DNA of 64,000 bases from Aerococcus sp. Group 1 (GTDB lineage Bacteria; Bacillota; Bacilli; Lactobacillales; Aerococcaceae). The DNA is taken from assembly GCF_000193205.1 (NCBI RefSeq), contig NC_015278.1, positions 744,001-808,000 on the forward strand. The letters run 5' to 3'. The position numbers and the translations under genes are program-made. Below are positions 27,014 to 39,100 of the stretch, one piece after another. The notes under the pieces were generated by a model. That model did not search any database, was not told the DNA's origin, and saw only the letters and a program-made list of their open reading frames with translations. Each line of letters opens with the position of its first letter. The first letter of the stretch is position 1.

Positions 27014-27346
27014 ATGCAAAAAGATTTCAATCGGACAAAAGCATTTCTAGCGAATGTCTTCACAGCAGTGGTCTTTTTCTTCTTAGCTGGGGGAAGCCAG
27101 GTAGAAGCAGCGACTTATTACAGCCAAAGCCTGCCGCAAACTGGGGCCCAAGTGACCAGAACTGCCCTAATCGTTGGGGTTATCTTACTACTTGTGGGCG
27201 GATTTTTCTTCTTCCGCAACCGGAAAAACAAAAATAGCTACACCAGTCTAGTCCACAGTTCTATTGAAGAGGTATCGGTAAAAACGAACACTAGTGATGA
27301 TAAACCGGTATCAGCCGAACACTTGCGAAATCTTGAGCTCTGGTGA
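27014..27346 (+). CDS. Tiny LPXTG-type surface protein with long cytoplasmic-side tail
   Basis: This 110-residue protein has a signal peptide (residues 1 to about 33, hydrophobic core VFTAVVFFFLAGGSQVEAA). Only about seven residues of mature sequence follow before LPQTG (residues 40-44). A membrane span (TALIVGVILLLVGGFFFF), a positive stop (RNRKNKN) and an atypical tail of about 35 polar residues complete it. Sortase substrates normally end at the positive charges, and here almost nothing would remain on the wall. It may be a regulator, a degenerate surface protein or a membrane-bound peptide precursor. The promoter and ribosome site (AGAAAGGAAG) look functional. It ends just before the T-box leader. 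Confidence 0.65.
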   Translation: MQKDFNRTKAFLANVFTAVVFFFLAGGSQVEAATYYSQSLPQTGAQVTRTALIVGVILLLVGGFFFFRNRKNKNSYTSLVHSSIEEVSVKTNTSDDKPVSAEHLRNLELW

Positions 27347-27379
27347 TAGACTAAGGGCATAGTTAATTAAGCATAAGAC

Positions 27380-27671
27380 ACACCCATTGATAGGGAGAGT
27401 AAGTGTTAAACACTTTGAAGAGAGGTTCCGTTTGGTGAGAGGAACCAAGTGAAAGGCGCTGAAGATGGCCTTTGAGGGTATCTTGTCAATAAGTAGACAA
27501 GGTCGGCTGGGCTCGGTCGATAGAAAGAGCGCTAGTCTAGGCATTATCGCCTATGGCTAGGTCGAGGGAGTAGCTACTACTATACTTATTAACAGTAGTA
27601 CTCTGAACAAAAGGTGGTAACACGATGCGTCGTCCTTTACTATTCAAGTGAATAGTAGGGGGCTTTTTTAT
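27380..27671 (+). promoter_or_regulatory. T-box leader, probably methionine-specific
   Basis: The leader between the LPXTG gene and metQ has the T-box core AGGTGGTAACACG (near 27612) followed by an antiterminator/terminator switch. The terminator stem is CCTTTACTATTC/GAATAGTAGGGG with a T-run ending near 27669. Upstream, Stem-I hairpins (GGTTCC…GGAACC at about 27424) and a bulge reading GAAGATGGCC place ATG as the probable specifier codon. Uncharged tRNA-Met would switch on the methionine uptake gene downstream. The specifier is inferred from position and the nature of the gene. Confidence 0.85.
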
Positions 27672-27694
27672 GGAAAATATTAGGAGGTTTTATC

Positions 27695-28534
27695 ATGAAG
27701 AAATGGCAAAAAGCATTAGTAACCAGCGCAGTAAGTCTCTTCGCCTTGGCCGGTTGCGGAGCCAATAGTAGCGGCGAGGGTGATGCTAATAAGGAAACCA
27801 CAGTCAAACTCGGTGTGGTTGGGGATGACACCCGTGACTGGGATACCGTCCAAGAACGTCTCAAGGATGAAGGGATCGATCTTGAATACGTTAAATTCTC
27901 TGACTATAACCAACCTAACAAGGCCTTAGAAGAGGGGGAAATCGACCTCAATGCCTTCCAACACCAAGTTTTCTTAGATAAATTCAATGAACAATTCGGC
28001 ACTGATTTAGTATCGATTGGAAACACCGTCGTGGCGCCCCTAGGGATCTACTCTCATAAGATTAAGGACCTGTCGGAATTACAGGACGGAGCCACCGTTT
28101 CCATTCCTAATGACGTGACCAATGGGGGACGGGCCATTATCCTCTTGGAATCTGCTGGCCTTATTGAGGTTGATGACGCAGCTGGAATAACCCCAACGGT
28201 AGATGACATTACTTCCAATCCTAAAAACCTAAAGATTGAAGAAATGGATGCTGCTCAAACCCCACGGACCTTAAATGATGTGGATATTGCCTTAATCAAT
28301 AGTGGTTATGCAGTGGATGCCGGTTTAGAACCCCAAGACGCTATCTTCAGTGAACCAGTCGATGAACGGTCTAAACCTTATGTCAACATCGTGGTTGCTC
28401 GCCAAGAAGATAAGGACAACCCTACCTATAAGAAGATTATCGATACCTACCAAACCGATGAAACCGAACAGGTCATTAAGGAAAAATCTAATGGCGCTAA
28501 CGTTGCCGCTTGGGAACTATTTGGCCGCAACTAG
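27695..28534 (+). CDS. metQ: Methionine-binding lipoprotein (MetQ/NlpA family)
   Basis: This 279-residue lipoprotein has lipobox ALAGC with lipidated Cys21. The mature protein has the NlpA fold: VKLGVVGDDTRDWDTVQE, then NALEEGEIDLNAFQHQVFLD, IPNDVTNGGRAIILLE and ALINSGYAVDAGL. It binds D/L-methionine for an ABC importer. The usual metN (ATPase) and metP/I (permease) genes are not adjacent; an M20 peptidase follows instead. The T-box leader and AGGAGG site control it. Confidence 0.9.
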   Translation: MKKWQKALVTSAVSLFALAGCGANSSGEGDANKETTVKLGVVGDDTRDWDTVQERLKDEGIDLEYVKFSDYNQPNKALEEGEIDLNAFQHQVFLDKFNEQFGTDLVSIGNTVVAPLGIYSHKIKDLSELQDGATVSIPNDVTNGGRAIILLESAGLIEVDDAAGITPTVDDITSNPKNLKIEEMDAAQTPRTLNDVDIALINSGYAVDAGLEPQDAIFSEPVDERSKPYVNIVVARQEDKDNPTYKKIIDTYQTDETEQVIKEKSNGANVAAWELFGRN

Positions 28535-28594
28535 GTCCTTGGCTAGGAATTAGACCGAGCAAGTGAGTCAGAAAATAGAGAGGAAGCATGTGAA

Positions 28595-29809
28595 ATGAGT
28601 ACAAGTGATAAAAAGGCGCTCCAAGAAAGCATTAAGAATTATGTCAAGGAAAACTTAGTCACTTACCAAGACAACGCCCTAAAAATCCACGCTAACCCCG
28701 AAACCAGTAACCATGAATACTATGCCCAAGAAATTTTAACCGACCAGCTGGAAAAAGAAGGCTTCACTGTGAAAAAAGATGTCGCCGGTCATCCCACCGG
28801 TTTTGATGCCCGCTATCAAAGTGAAAATGAAGGTCCCACCCTGGTTTACTTGGCTGAATTTGACGCCTTGCCGGATATAGGTCACGGCTGTGGTCACAAT
28901 CTCTTTGGTAATTATTCCATTCTGGCAGCAGCGGCCCTAAAACAAGTGATTGATCAGGTAGGTGGCGAAATCCGTGTCTACGGGACTCCTGGTGAAGAAG
29001 GGGGCGAAAATGGCTCAGCTAAGGAGAGCTTTGTCCGTGAAGGCTTCTTGGATGATGTTGACGCAGCCCTCTGTGTCCACCCTGGAGGGGAAACCAGCCC
29101 CAGTGGCCACCTCTATGCCAATGACCCTGTCGATATTGAGTTCTTTGGCAAGTCGGCCCATGCGACGGCTAACCCAGAAGACGGGATTTCAGCCTTAGAA
29201 CCGCTCATTCTCACCTTCAATGGGATCGATGCCTTGCGTCTCCACCTCCATGATGACGTCAGCATCCACGGGGTGATTCTCGATGGTGGTAAAGCGGCCA
29301 ATGTGATTCCTGATTATTGCCGGGGACGTTTCTATATTCGTGCCTATAACCGCCACACCCTGGATCAAGTTAGGGAGAAGGTCAAGAAAATTGCTGAAGG
29401 AGCTGCCCATGCCACAGGTGCTGAATTGAAATTTGGTCTCTTCCAAAACAAGGTCGATGATATGATTATTACCCCATCCTTTGACGAAGTCTTCTTCAGC
29501 CATGCCGAGGAAGTTGGCCTAGACCTGGATTCGGTCAAAGAAGCCGATAGCCAAGCCCACGGGTCCTCTGATGTAGGCAATATTTCCTATGTGGTGCCCA
29601 CTATCCAACCCTTCTTAGCCATTTCGGAAGAACCGGTGCCTGGTCACTCAACAGAATTAGTAGCAGCAGCCAAGTCAGCTAAGGGTCTGGACTCCATCCG
29701 GATAGCTGCCAGCTTATTAGCCTTAACTGGCTTGGATCTGATTCTCGATCCAGACAAATTAGCCCAAATTAAAGCTGACCACCAAGCCGCCCTAGCTAAA
29801 GGGAATTAG
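28595..29809 (+). CDS. M20-family amidohydrolase / metallopeptidase
   Basis: This 404-residue di-metal hydrolase resembles the AbgB/aminoacylase-like group. Metal ligands appear in YLAEFDALPDIGHGCGHNLFG, TPGEEGGENG and CVHPGG. The dimerisation domain follows (FFGKSAHATANPEDGISALEP). It would cleave an N-acyl or amide bond of small amino-acid conjugates. Being 60 bp downstream of metQ and under the same T-box, it may release methionine from N-acyl-methionine or small peptides, which is inference from context only. A terminator follows. Confidence 0.85.
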   Translation: MSTSDKKALQESIKNYVKENLVTYQDNALKIHANPETSNHEYYAQEILTDQLEKEGFTVKKDVAGHPTGFDARYQSENEGPTLVYLAEFDALPDIGHGCGHNLFGNYSILAAAALKQVIDQVGGEIRVYGTPGEEGGENGSAKESFVREGFLDDVDAALCVHPGGETSPSGHLYANDPVDIEFFGKSAHATANPEDGISALEPLILTFNGIDALRLHLHDDVSIHGVILDGGKAANVIPDYCRGRFYIRAYNRHTLDQVREKVKKIAEGAAHATGAELKFGLFQNKVDDMIITPSFDEVFFSHAEEVGLDLDSVKEADSQAHGSSDVGNISYVVPTIQPFLAISEEPVPGHSTELVAAAKSAKGLDSIRIAASLLALTGLDLILDPDKLAQIKADHQAALAKGN

Positions 29810-29859
29810 GCTAGTCGACACTACAAATAAGTTAACACTAAATAAAAAGCGATCTACTA

Positions 29860-29890
29860 AGGCCTTACCTTTAGGGTAAGGCTTTTTTTC
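29860..29890 (+). terminator. Terminator of the metQ operon
   Basis: GCCTTACC and GGTAAGGC flank a 5-base loop, and seven T follow. Confidence 0.92.
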
Positions 29891-30190
29891 GTGAAAGGCA
29901 ATGTTGGCTTTTGTTACAGGAATAGGCAAAAGAATAATACTTGATTGCTTATTCTGTTTGTGGTCAGCAATTACCATTTCAGGCGTATAAAAACAATATT
30001 TTGGAATAATGTACTTTTTAATGAAATATAATATATTAAACGATATAAAACCTTAAATTTGCTTTATTTTTTAAAAAATATGAGATAATCCTAACTAAAT
30101 AATGTACCTTGAGGCCTTATATCCTCAGGATTTTTGTTATATTTTTTTGCCTAACTATGTCTATTAATCGTTATTAAGAAGGAGTTGCTT
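29891..30190. other. A+T-rich leader of the adhesin gene
   Basis: No gene was found here. The region includes a TATAAT-like box near 30024, a small hairpin CCTTGAGG…CCTCAGG followed by T-rich sequence near 30108-30140 (a possible attenuator), and the AAGGAG ribosome site at 30179-30184. Confidence 0.4.
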
Positions 30191-33100
30191 ATGAGAAAAT
30201 TTAGGCATGGGGATTATCTAGAAACCGAACGTAAAACAAGAGTGAAGATGTATAAAGCCGGAAAGTCCTGGGTCAAATCCTGTCTTTCACAATTTGGTTT
30301 ACTACGTTTCTTCGGTAAGTCACCCGTAATAGAACATATTGAATCCTCCCAAGTTGAAGAAAATGCTTCAACAGATAAAAAGGAGTATTTGTTTAAAGGA
30401 TTAACTGCTTTAGGGGCCTTAGCAGGTGGGGCAGCCTTGACCACACCACAAGTTAACGCGGATGAATTACCTAAAGAGAAAGTCCTCGAAAAAGAAACCT
30501 TAGTCAATACGGATTCAGCAGCCTTAAAAGCAGCAGAATCAACCACTGAAAGCGTCCAAGAAAGCGAATTAACGCAGGAAGCTTCAGAACACATTGACCA
30601 AAGTGCATCCGCTTCAATTAGTGCCAGTGAATCGGCGTCCATTAGCGAATCCATTTCTATCAGTGAATCTGAATCCCTCAGCGTTTCTGAGTCTCAGTCT
30701 GCCTCCGAATCATCCTCTGTATCGAGTTCAGAATCAGCTTCCACCAGCGTCTCTGAGTCAGCTTCCACCAGTGCTAGTGAATCTGAATCGGATACCAGTC
30801 AAGGTTCTGAAAGTGTTGCTGACCATGAAGGTAAGGTAGCTGACGATGAATCTGCTTCTCGCAGCCAAAACGCTCCACGAGTAGCTAATGAAAATAAAGC
30901 AGCTATTGAAAATGTTCCAGCTGTTCAAAATGATGGTGGTCTAAGAAGTGCTACTTCTTCTGAAAACACTTATGAAGTGAACGGCGTCGACCTACCAGAG
31001 GTTCCAGTAAACAATTTTGTGGCTAGAACCACCAGTGATGCCGCTGAATTAGCTGGTGCAGGTAGCTTAAACCAAGGTAAAACAAAAGCCGAAGTTGACC
31101 GTCAAGCAAGCGATTTACAAACAGGCCTAGAACGTTCGACCACTCAAGAAGATGACCGTAGTAAAACCGGTTACTATGCGGCTGTAAGCCATCTCTCCGG
31201 CAACAAGGCCCAGGTCAAGGAAGACCTAGAGAAAGCCTTAGCTCATAACGATGGGGCAGCTAGCGACTTAGCTTCCTACAAGTCTCGAATTGACGCTGCC
31301 AACACCATTGAAGAAATTGGCGCTGTTGTAGCAGAGGCCCAGGCCAAGTACCCTAACAGTCAGCTAGCTCCAGAAGAAAGTGCTGAAGAAAGAGCGCAAA
31401 AAGAAGCTCAACTCAATTCAGCGAAGTCATCTGCTAAGACCAGTGCCCAAGCAATCTTAGACGCACGGGCTCAGGCCAATAACTCTCAAGCAACCGATGC
31501 AGATCCAGCCCATGTGGCAGCTGTACAAGCTAAGATTGATGCTGCTCAATCGACAGCTGAAGTTGATAAGATTATTACTGACTTAAATGATTCAGCAAGC
31601 GCGGATACTATTTTAGTTCCTAAGACTGATCGGGATGGGAGAAGATACTTCGAAGATATCGATACGGGTAAGAAGTATTATCTAGAACCTAACTGGAATG
31701 AAGACTCCATCAAGGGTCAGAACTCAACTCGTTGGGAATTGGAACCAGGTCAACAGCTTAGAGTCATTAATAACCCTTCAGAGCCTTTGAGCGTCCAACA
31801 GTTGAAGTACAAGGGCTTCCATGAGACAGCCGATGGCGACCAAGTTATCGATATGATGTACACCTTTACTCCTAGGTCAGCCTATGTTTGGAATCGCCTA
31901 AACTTAAGAATTTCCGATGACCTCCAAAAACGGATTGATTGGACCAAGTCCTATTATGAGGACCGGAATGGGAATGTTTATCGTTTTATCAATGGTAGCC
32001 AGGCTAATGATAAAATTATAGTCTTGAATCGCCTTGATAAAGGGACTGAAACAAAACGGTCACCAATCCGTCTTTACCTGCGTGACAATGTAACGAGAGA
32101 AGAATTGGATACGATTGATACGACTATCCAGTCTCGTCTCTTAGACGCTAATGGGAATGTCTATACTAAGTACATGGGTGGTACTAATGATTCCAATATG
32201 AGTTTAACCGGCTATGGTTCTTATACCCAGTCTGTCACCATACCTAAGACGACTTCGACTAATCTTAAGTCAGGGCTCAACCCTTACCTACAAGTTATTT
32301 CATCTGTTGACCAGGCACCAGACTTTGTTTCTAGTCAAAATACAGTTTCCTATAATCCATCTGAGAACAAACTCTATGTGGCGAGTCAGTTCCATAAGAA
32401 AGATACGGATAACCGAAATGAGAAACTCAACGGCCAATCCATTGCTTACCGTCTAGCCTTCGATAAAGAACTTTTAGATGTTTTGAAGGAAGATGACTAT
32501 GGGTACATTGGTTATGTCGAACCTTCCGTTACATCAGGAATGAAGGGAGCGGTTAATCCAAATAATGTTAGAACCGGCTTTACCCGCAATCAAGTCAATG
32601 TGGTTGGTGATATGGCTTATGTGATCTATGCACCGAATGAATTTGACTATAATGATGAAACCGGTCAAATAATTTATGCTAATAAGGGTACCCAAGGCTT
32701 TATCGATAATATTTCGACGGAAATGTCAGGTCAACAATTTACTTTAACGACTTTAAATATCGATTCTGATAACCTGAAGAAGCTCTACCCAACCATTAAT
32801 AACCAACAGCCTGAAATGACTGCAATCTCAGTGCATTCAGCGATGATCATCGAAAATGACCATGGCATCGACCGGGTTAAGATGACGACTGATCAGGAGG
32901 CTGTGGCTAGACAAGGGGATAAGATTGAAATCCGCTTCGCTAAACCAACTAACCATGGCGTCAAAAGATCTGATTTAATCGATGGGGAGATTCTCTATTG
33001 GGATGAGTCTGCGGCTAAGTTAGCCATGAAGGCAGGCGAAGCACCAATTATCGGTCATCTAGGGGTTTATCCAGCTTCTCGTGGGGCGAGAGGATCGGAT

Positions 33101-36100
33101 GCCAGATATGACTTTGACGTCAATGCCAATAGTACTGTTTATACCTACACCTTACCTCATGATTTCAAGCTAGCGGCTGGGTCTGAGATTAGTCTCTACA
33201 CTGGGGCTAACGGCAAATTGGTTGACAACAGCGGTGAAGTTTATATCAACGGCGTTAAGGTTGCTGAATTCGGACCAGACCAGGCAGAAACTTCTTATGC
33301 TCCAAGATTAATTATTGGAACAGAAGTTAATTCGTCAGCCCTACTCGATAGAACCCAATACATGCCTGTTGTTAAAGATATGTATGACTTCGACAAGGTC
33401 ATTACGGGCTATACCTATGTTCCTAACCAATTGGTAGAAATCTCTTATATTGATGCGAATTCTGGCCAGACCCGTTATGTGCGGACTATGTCGGGGAACA
33501 CAGCAGAACCTGGTGCAAGTTATACTGTTGAAGGTGACAAGACCTATCCAGAACCCGGCAAGGGCTTGTACAAGTTTGAATATGCAATCCCCGATACAGA
33601 CCGCGTGGTGAAGGATTCACCAATTGTCGCAAGATCCTTTAATTACCAGTCAGCAAAAGATGCTGAAGAGAGAGCACTTGCTGAAGATGAAGAAGCTATC
33701 CAAACTTCTGTCGGTTCAGACGCTGTTATCGCTCGGGTCTTGATTCAAGTTACCTATGACCTCAACCAGCCTAACGGAACATCTGCTCGCCGCGTGATGA
33801 CCTATGCTGCGCCAGCTGAAACGACAGATGCTGCCGGGAATACGACGGCCATTGAGAATTCCGACGTTCCTCGTAACGAAGACTTCTCCAATGAAGTGGG
33901 CTATACCAACAACGGTTTAGCAGGCAATATGGCCAATGATCCAACCTTGGAGGGTTATCGTTTCTTAGGTTGGAATACCGCTCAAGATGGGTCAGGAGAC
34001 TTTGTTACACCTGAAACTGCCTTCCAAAACTCAACCACGGTCTATGCCCAATGGGAAAAAGTGTCCATGTCTGAAGAATTTGAGCCAGGCTATGACAACA
34101 TTTCGGTTGAAGAAGGCCAAGCTGACACAGTCGCTGCACCAACCTTCATCAAGAACGGTCAAGTGGCCCATCCAGAAGTTAGCCAATTCACGACAAGCGT
34201 GGCAGGTGTTACCGTTAACGCTGACGGCTCAATCACTGTACCTGCAAGCTTCACTGAAGGTAAGGCTGGCCAAAAGGTTCAAATTCCAGTCACCATTACT
34301 TATGCGGATAATACAACAGATACCGCCAATGTCTATGTTGATGTGACACGCAAGCCAGAAAATGAGCTCTACGAACCAAGTGTGACACCAGTTGAGAAAG
34401 ATTATGGTCAAGCTCCAACTCAAGATGAGATCAAGAACGCGGTAACTGTACCTGGTTACGAGGAAAACCCAGCTTATCCAGGCCAAACACCAACCGTAAC
34501 AATTGATGATCCAAATGCTTTGCCAGATGGCAATACACCAGGAGACCATAAAGTTCCTGTGGCAGTGACTTATCCAGATGGGACAGAAGATAAGGAAACA
34601 GTTACTGTAACTGTTAAGCCTCAACCAGAAAATGATAAGTATCAACCAAGTGTTACACCAATCAACAAAGACTACGGTCACCCAACCTCTGAGGAAGAAA
34701 TTAAGAATTCAGTAACGGTACCAGGTTATGAAGAAAATCCTGATTATCCAGGACAAACACCAACGGTAACAGTTGATGATCCAACGACCTTACCAGACGG
34801 CAATACACCAGGAGACCATACAGTTCCTGTAACAGTGACTTACCCAGATGGTACAGAGGACAAGGAAACAGTTACTGTAACTGTTAAGCCACAACCAGAA
34901 AACGATAAGTACCAACCGAGTGTTACACCAATCAATAAAGACTACGGTCAACCAACTACTGAGGATGAGATTAAGAATGCCATAACAGTTCCAGATTACG
35001 AAGAAAATCCATCCTACCCAGGCCAAACACCAACCGTAACGGTTGATAATCCAGGTGCTTTACCAGATGGAAATACACCAGGTGATCATGAGGTTCCTGT
35101 AACTGTAACTTATCCAGATGGCACAGAAGATAAGGAAACAGTTACTGTAACGGTTAAGCCACAACCAGAAAATGATAAGTATCAGCCAAGTGTTACACCA
35201 ATCAATAAAGACTACGGTCAACCAATCACTGAGGATGAAATCATGAATGCGGTAACGGTTCCAGGCTTCGAGGAGAACCCATCTTACCCAGGTCAAACGC
35301 CAATGGTAACGATTGATGACCCAACGAGCTTACCAGATGGCAATACACCAGGTGATCATACTGTTCCTGTGACAGTGACTTATCCAGATGGTACAGAGGA
35401 CAAGGAAACAGTTACTGTAACGGTTAAGCCTCAACCAGAAAATGATAAATACACTCCTGAAGTAGCTCCAGTTGAAAAAGACTATGGTCAAGCGCCAACT
35501 GAAGATGAAATCAAGGGTGCCGTAACAGTTCCAGGCTTCGAGGAGAACCCATCTTACCCAGGTCAAAGACCAACGGTAACAATTGATGATTCAAGTACTC
35601 TACCAGATGGCAATACACCAGGTGATTATACTGTTCCTGTGACAGTAACTTATCCAGATGGAACAGAAGATAAAGAAACAGTTACTGTAACAGTGAAACC
35701 ACAGCCTGAAAACGATAAGTATCAACCAAGTGTAACTCCAGTAGAAAAAGACTACGGCCAAGCTCCGACTGAGGATGAAATTAAGGAAGCCGTAACAGTT
35801 CCAGCTTACGAAGAAAATTCTGATTATCCAGGTCAAACGCCAACGGTAACAATTGATGATCCAAGCACTTTACCAGATGGCAAGACTCCAGGCGTTCATG
35901 AGGTGCCAGTTACTGTTGAGTACCCAGATGGAACGAAGGATCCAGTGACGGTTAAGGTTGTTGTTAACAAATCAAATAAAGACACTTATCAACCAAGTTA
36001 TCCTCAACCAACAGTTACAGCTGGTGAAACAAGCCCAACTGAGCTAACACCAAGCTTTACTGCTAATGTACCTAATGATCCAAATGATCCGACCGGTCCT

Positions 36101-39100
36101 TCTCACGAGGAACAAGGTGTTACTCCTCCAGCGGGAACTAAATTTAGCATTAATGTAGGAAATGGGGGTACAGGTTTTGCGACGGCAGATGGTGATCAAG
36201 CAACAATTGATCCAAATACTGGAGTAATCAGCTTTACACCAGGAAGCAACCATGCAAGTGAGACGCAAGTTAGCGTTCCAGTTAAAGTTACTTATCCTGA
36301 TGGAACAAGTGATGAAGTTACAGCAACTGTAACCGTTAAAGCTCAACCAGAAAATGATAAGTACGAACCAAGCGTGACTCCAGTTGAAAAAGACTATGGT
36401 GAACCAGCCACTGAAAATGATGTGACAACAGCAGTAACAGTTCCTGGCTATGAAGAGAATCCAGCTTACCCAGGTCAAAGACCTACAGTAACAGTTGACG
36501 ATCCAAGTACTTTGCCAGATGGCAATACGCCAGGTAACTATACTGTTCCAGTTACAGTGACATATCCAGATGGAACTAAGGACCAAGCTGACGTTACCGT
36601 GACAGTTAAGATGAAAGATAAGGCTGTTTATGATACCGCCTATCCAGCAGTTAATCATGCAGAATCTGGTCAAGGTTCGATCACGATCACCCCTACCATC
36701 TTCACTGAAGCTGAGATTCAGGACCCTGCTTATCCGAACGATCCATTGAAGACAGTTACTACTAAGAAGGCGATGTCCGATGTGCCAACTGGAACGACAT
36801 TCGCTTTCCAAGATCCAAACACAGCAGGTGTCACAACTACTGAAGTGACTATGGCTAATGGTGATACAGCCTCAATTAATCCAATAACTGGGGAAATTAC
36901 TTATACGCCAGCTGCTGGACATAAGGAAGATAGTGTTCAGACCTTACCGACTATCGTTACAAGCTATCCAACAGGTCAAGTAGATCATGATAATGTGACG
37001 GTAAAGGTTGAAAAAGACAATGATTCACTGGCTGAATCTGCTTCTAACGCAGAAAGCGAATCCGCACATAGCTTGTCTGAAGCGATGTCACAAGCAGCTT
37101 CAGCGAGTGCCTACAGCACATCAGTAACGGCTTCAGAATCTGCGCATAGTGCATCAGTTGCGACTTCAGAAGCGGTAAGCCAAGTAGCAAGCACCTCTGT
37201 GGCAGCAAGTGAATCCGCCCATAGCGCATCAGTAGCCACCTCAGAAGCAGTGAGCCAAGTGGCAAGCACGTCCGTAGCAGCGAGTCAATCGGCCCACAGC
37301 GCATCAGTTGCGACTTCAGAAGCGGTAAGCCAAGTGGCAAGCACCTCTGTGGCAGCAAGTGAATCTGCCCATAGTGCGTCAGTAGCAGCATCCGAATCTG
37401 CTCACAGTGGATCAGTGGCAGCAAGTCAATCGGCTCATAGCTTATCCGTGGCAATGTCCCAAGCAGCCTCAGCCAGCGCCTACAGTACTTCGGTAGCGAA
37501 CAGTGAGTCTGCATACAGTGCATCAGTAGCCACCTCAGAAGCAGTGAGCCAAGTGGCAAGCACGTTCGTAGCTGCCTCAGAATCGGCACATAGCTTGTCC
37601 GAAGCAATGTCCCAAGCAGCCTCCGCAAGTGCCTACAGTACTTCAGTAGCGAACAGTGAGTCTGCGCACAGTGCGTCAGTTGCGACTTCAGAAGCGGTAA
37701 GCCAAGTGGCAAGCACCTCTGTGGCAGCAAGTGAATCTGCCCATACTGCGTCAGTAGCAGCATCCGAATCTGCTCACAGTGGATCAGTGGCAGCAAGTCA
37801 ATCGGCTCATAGCTTATCCGAAGCAATGTCCCAAGCAGCCTCAGCCAGTGCCTACAGTACTTCGGTAGCGAACAGTGAATCTGCATACAGTGCATCAGTA
37901 GCGACTTCAGAAGCAGTAAGCCAAGTAGCAAGCACGTCCGTAGCTGCCTCCGAATCCACCCACAGCTTGTCCGAAGCGATGTCACAAGTGGCCTCCGCAA
38001 GTGCCTACAGTACTTCAGTAGCGAACAGTGAGTCTGCGCACAGTGCATCCGTGGCAACATCAGAAGCGGTGAGCCAAGTGGCAAGTACCTCAGTAGCAGC
38101 TTCTGAATCCGCCCATAGTGCATCGGTAGCGACTTCAGAAGCAGTGAGTCAAGTGGCAAGCACGTCCGTAGCTGCCTCCGAATCCACCCACAGCTTGTCC
38201 GAAGCGATGTCACAAGCGGCCTCCGCAAGTGCCTACAGTACATCAGTAGCAAACAGTGAGTCTGCCCACAGTGCTTCAGTAGCGACTTCAGAAGCAGTGA
38301 GTCAAGTGGCAAGCACGTCCGTAGCTGCCTCCGAATCCACCCATAGCTTGTCCGAAGCGATGTCACAAGCAGCCTCCGCAAGTGCCTACAGTACTTCAGT
38401 AGCGAACAGTGAATCTGCACACAGTGCGTCCGTAGCAGCGTCCGAATCCGCGAATAGCGCATCAATAGCCACTTCAGAAGCGGTAAGCCAAGTAGCAAGC
38501 ACTTCAGTAGCAGCTTCCGAATCAGCCCACAGCGCATCAGCAGCCATATCAGAAGCAGTGAGCCAAGTGGCAAGTACCTCAGTAGCAGCTTCTGAATCCG
38601 CCCATAGTGCATCAGTAGCGACTTCAGAAGCAGTAAGCCAAGTAGCAAGCATGTCCGTAGCTGCCTCCGAATCTGCACATAGCTTGTCCGAAGCGATGTC
38701 CGAAGCAGCTTCAGCAAGTGCTTATAGTACTTCGGTAGCGAATAGTGAATCTGCTCACAGTGCATCAGTGGCAGCAAGTCAATCGGCTCATAGCCTGTCC
38801 GAAGCAATGTCCCAAGCAGCTTCAGCAAGTGCCTACAGTACTTCGGTAGCGAATAGTGAATCTGCTCACAGTGCACCAGTGGCAGCAAGTCAATCGGCTT
38901 ATAGCCTGTCAGAAACAATGTCCCAAGCAGCTTCAGCAAGTGCCTACAGTACTTCGGTAGCGAATAGTGAATCTACCCACAGTGCGTCCGTAGCAGCGTC
39001 CGAATCCGCACATAGTGCATCAGTAGCCACTTCAGAAGCAGTAAGTCAAGTGGCAAGCACATCAATAGCGACATCACAAGTTGCAAGTGAATTGGCACAT

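Noticed and set aside
34229..36811. Antisense frames of 78-255 codons across the Rib repeats
   Set aside because: They recur every 270 bp as mirror images of the repeat and have Trp/Cys-rich sequence unlike real proteins.
37044..38939. A 631-codon open frame antisense to the Ser-rich region, Leu/Arg/Cys-rich
   Set aside because: It is a by-product of repetitive, stop-poor codons on the coding strand. It has no ribosome site and implausible composition.
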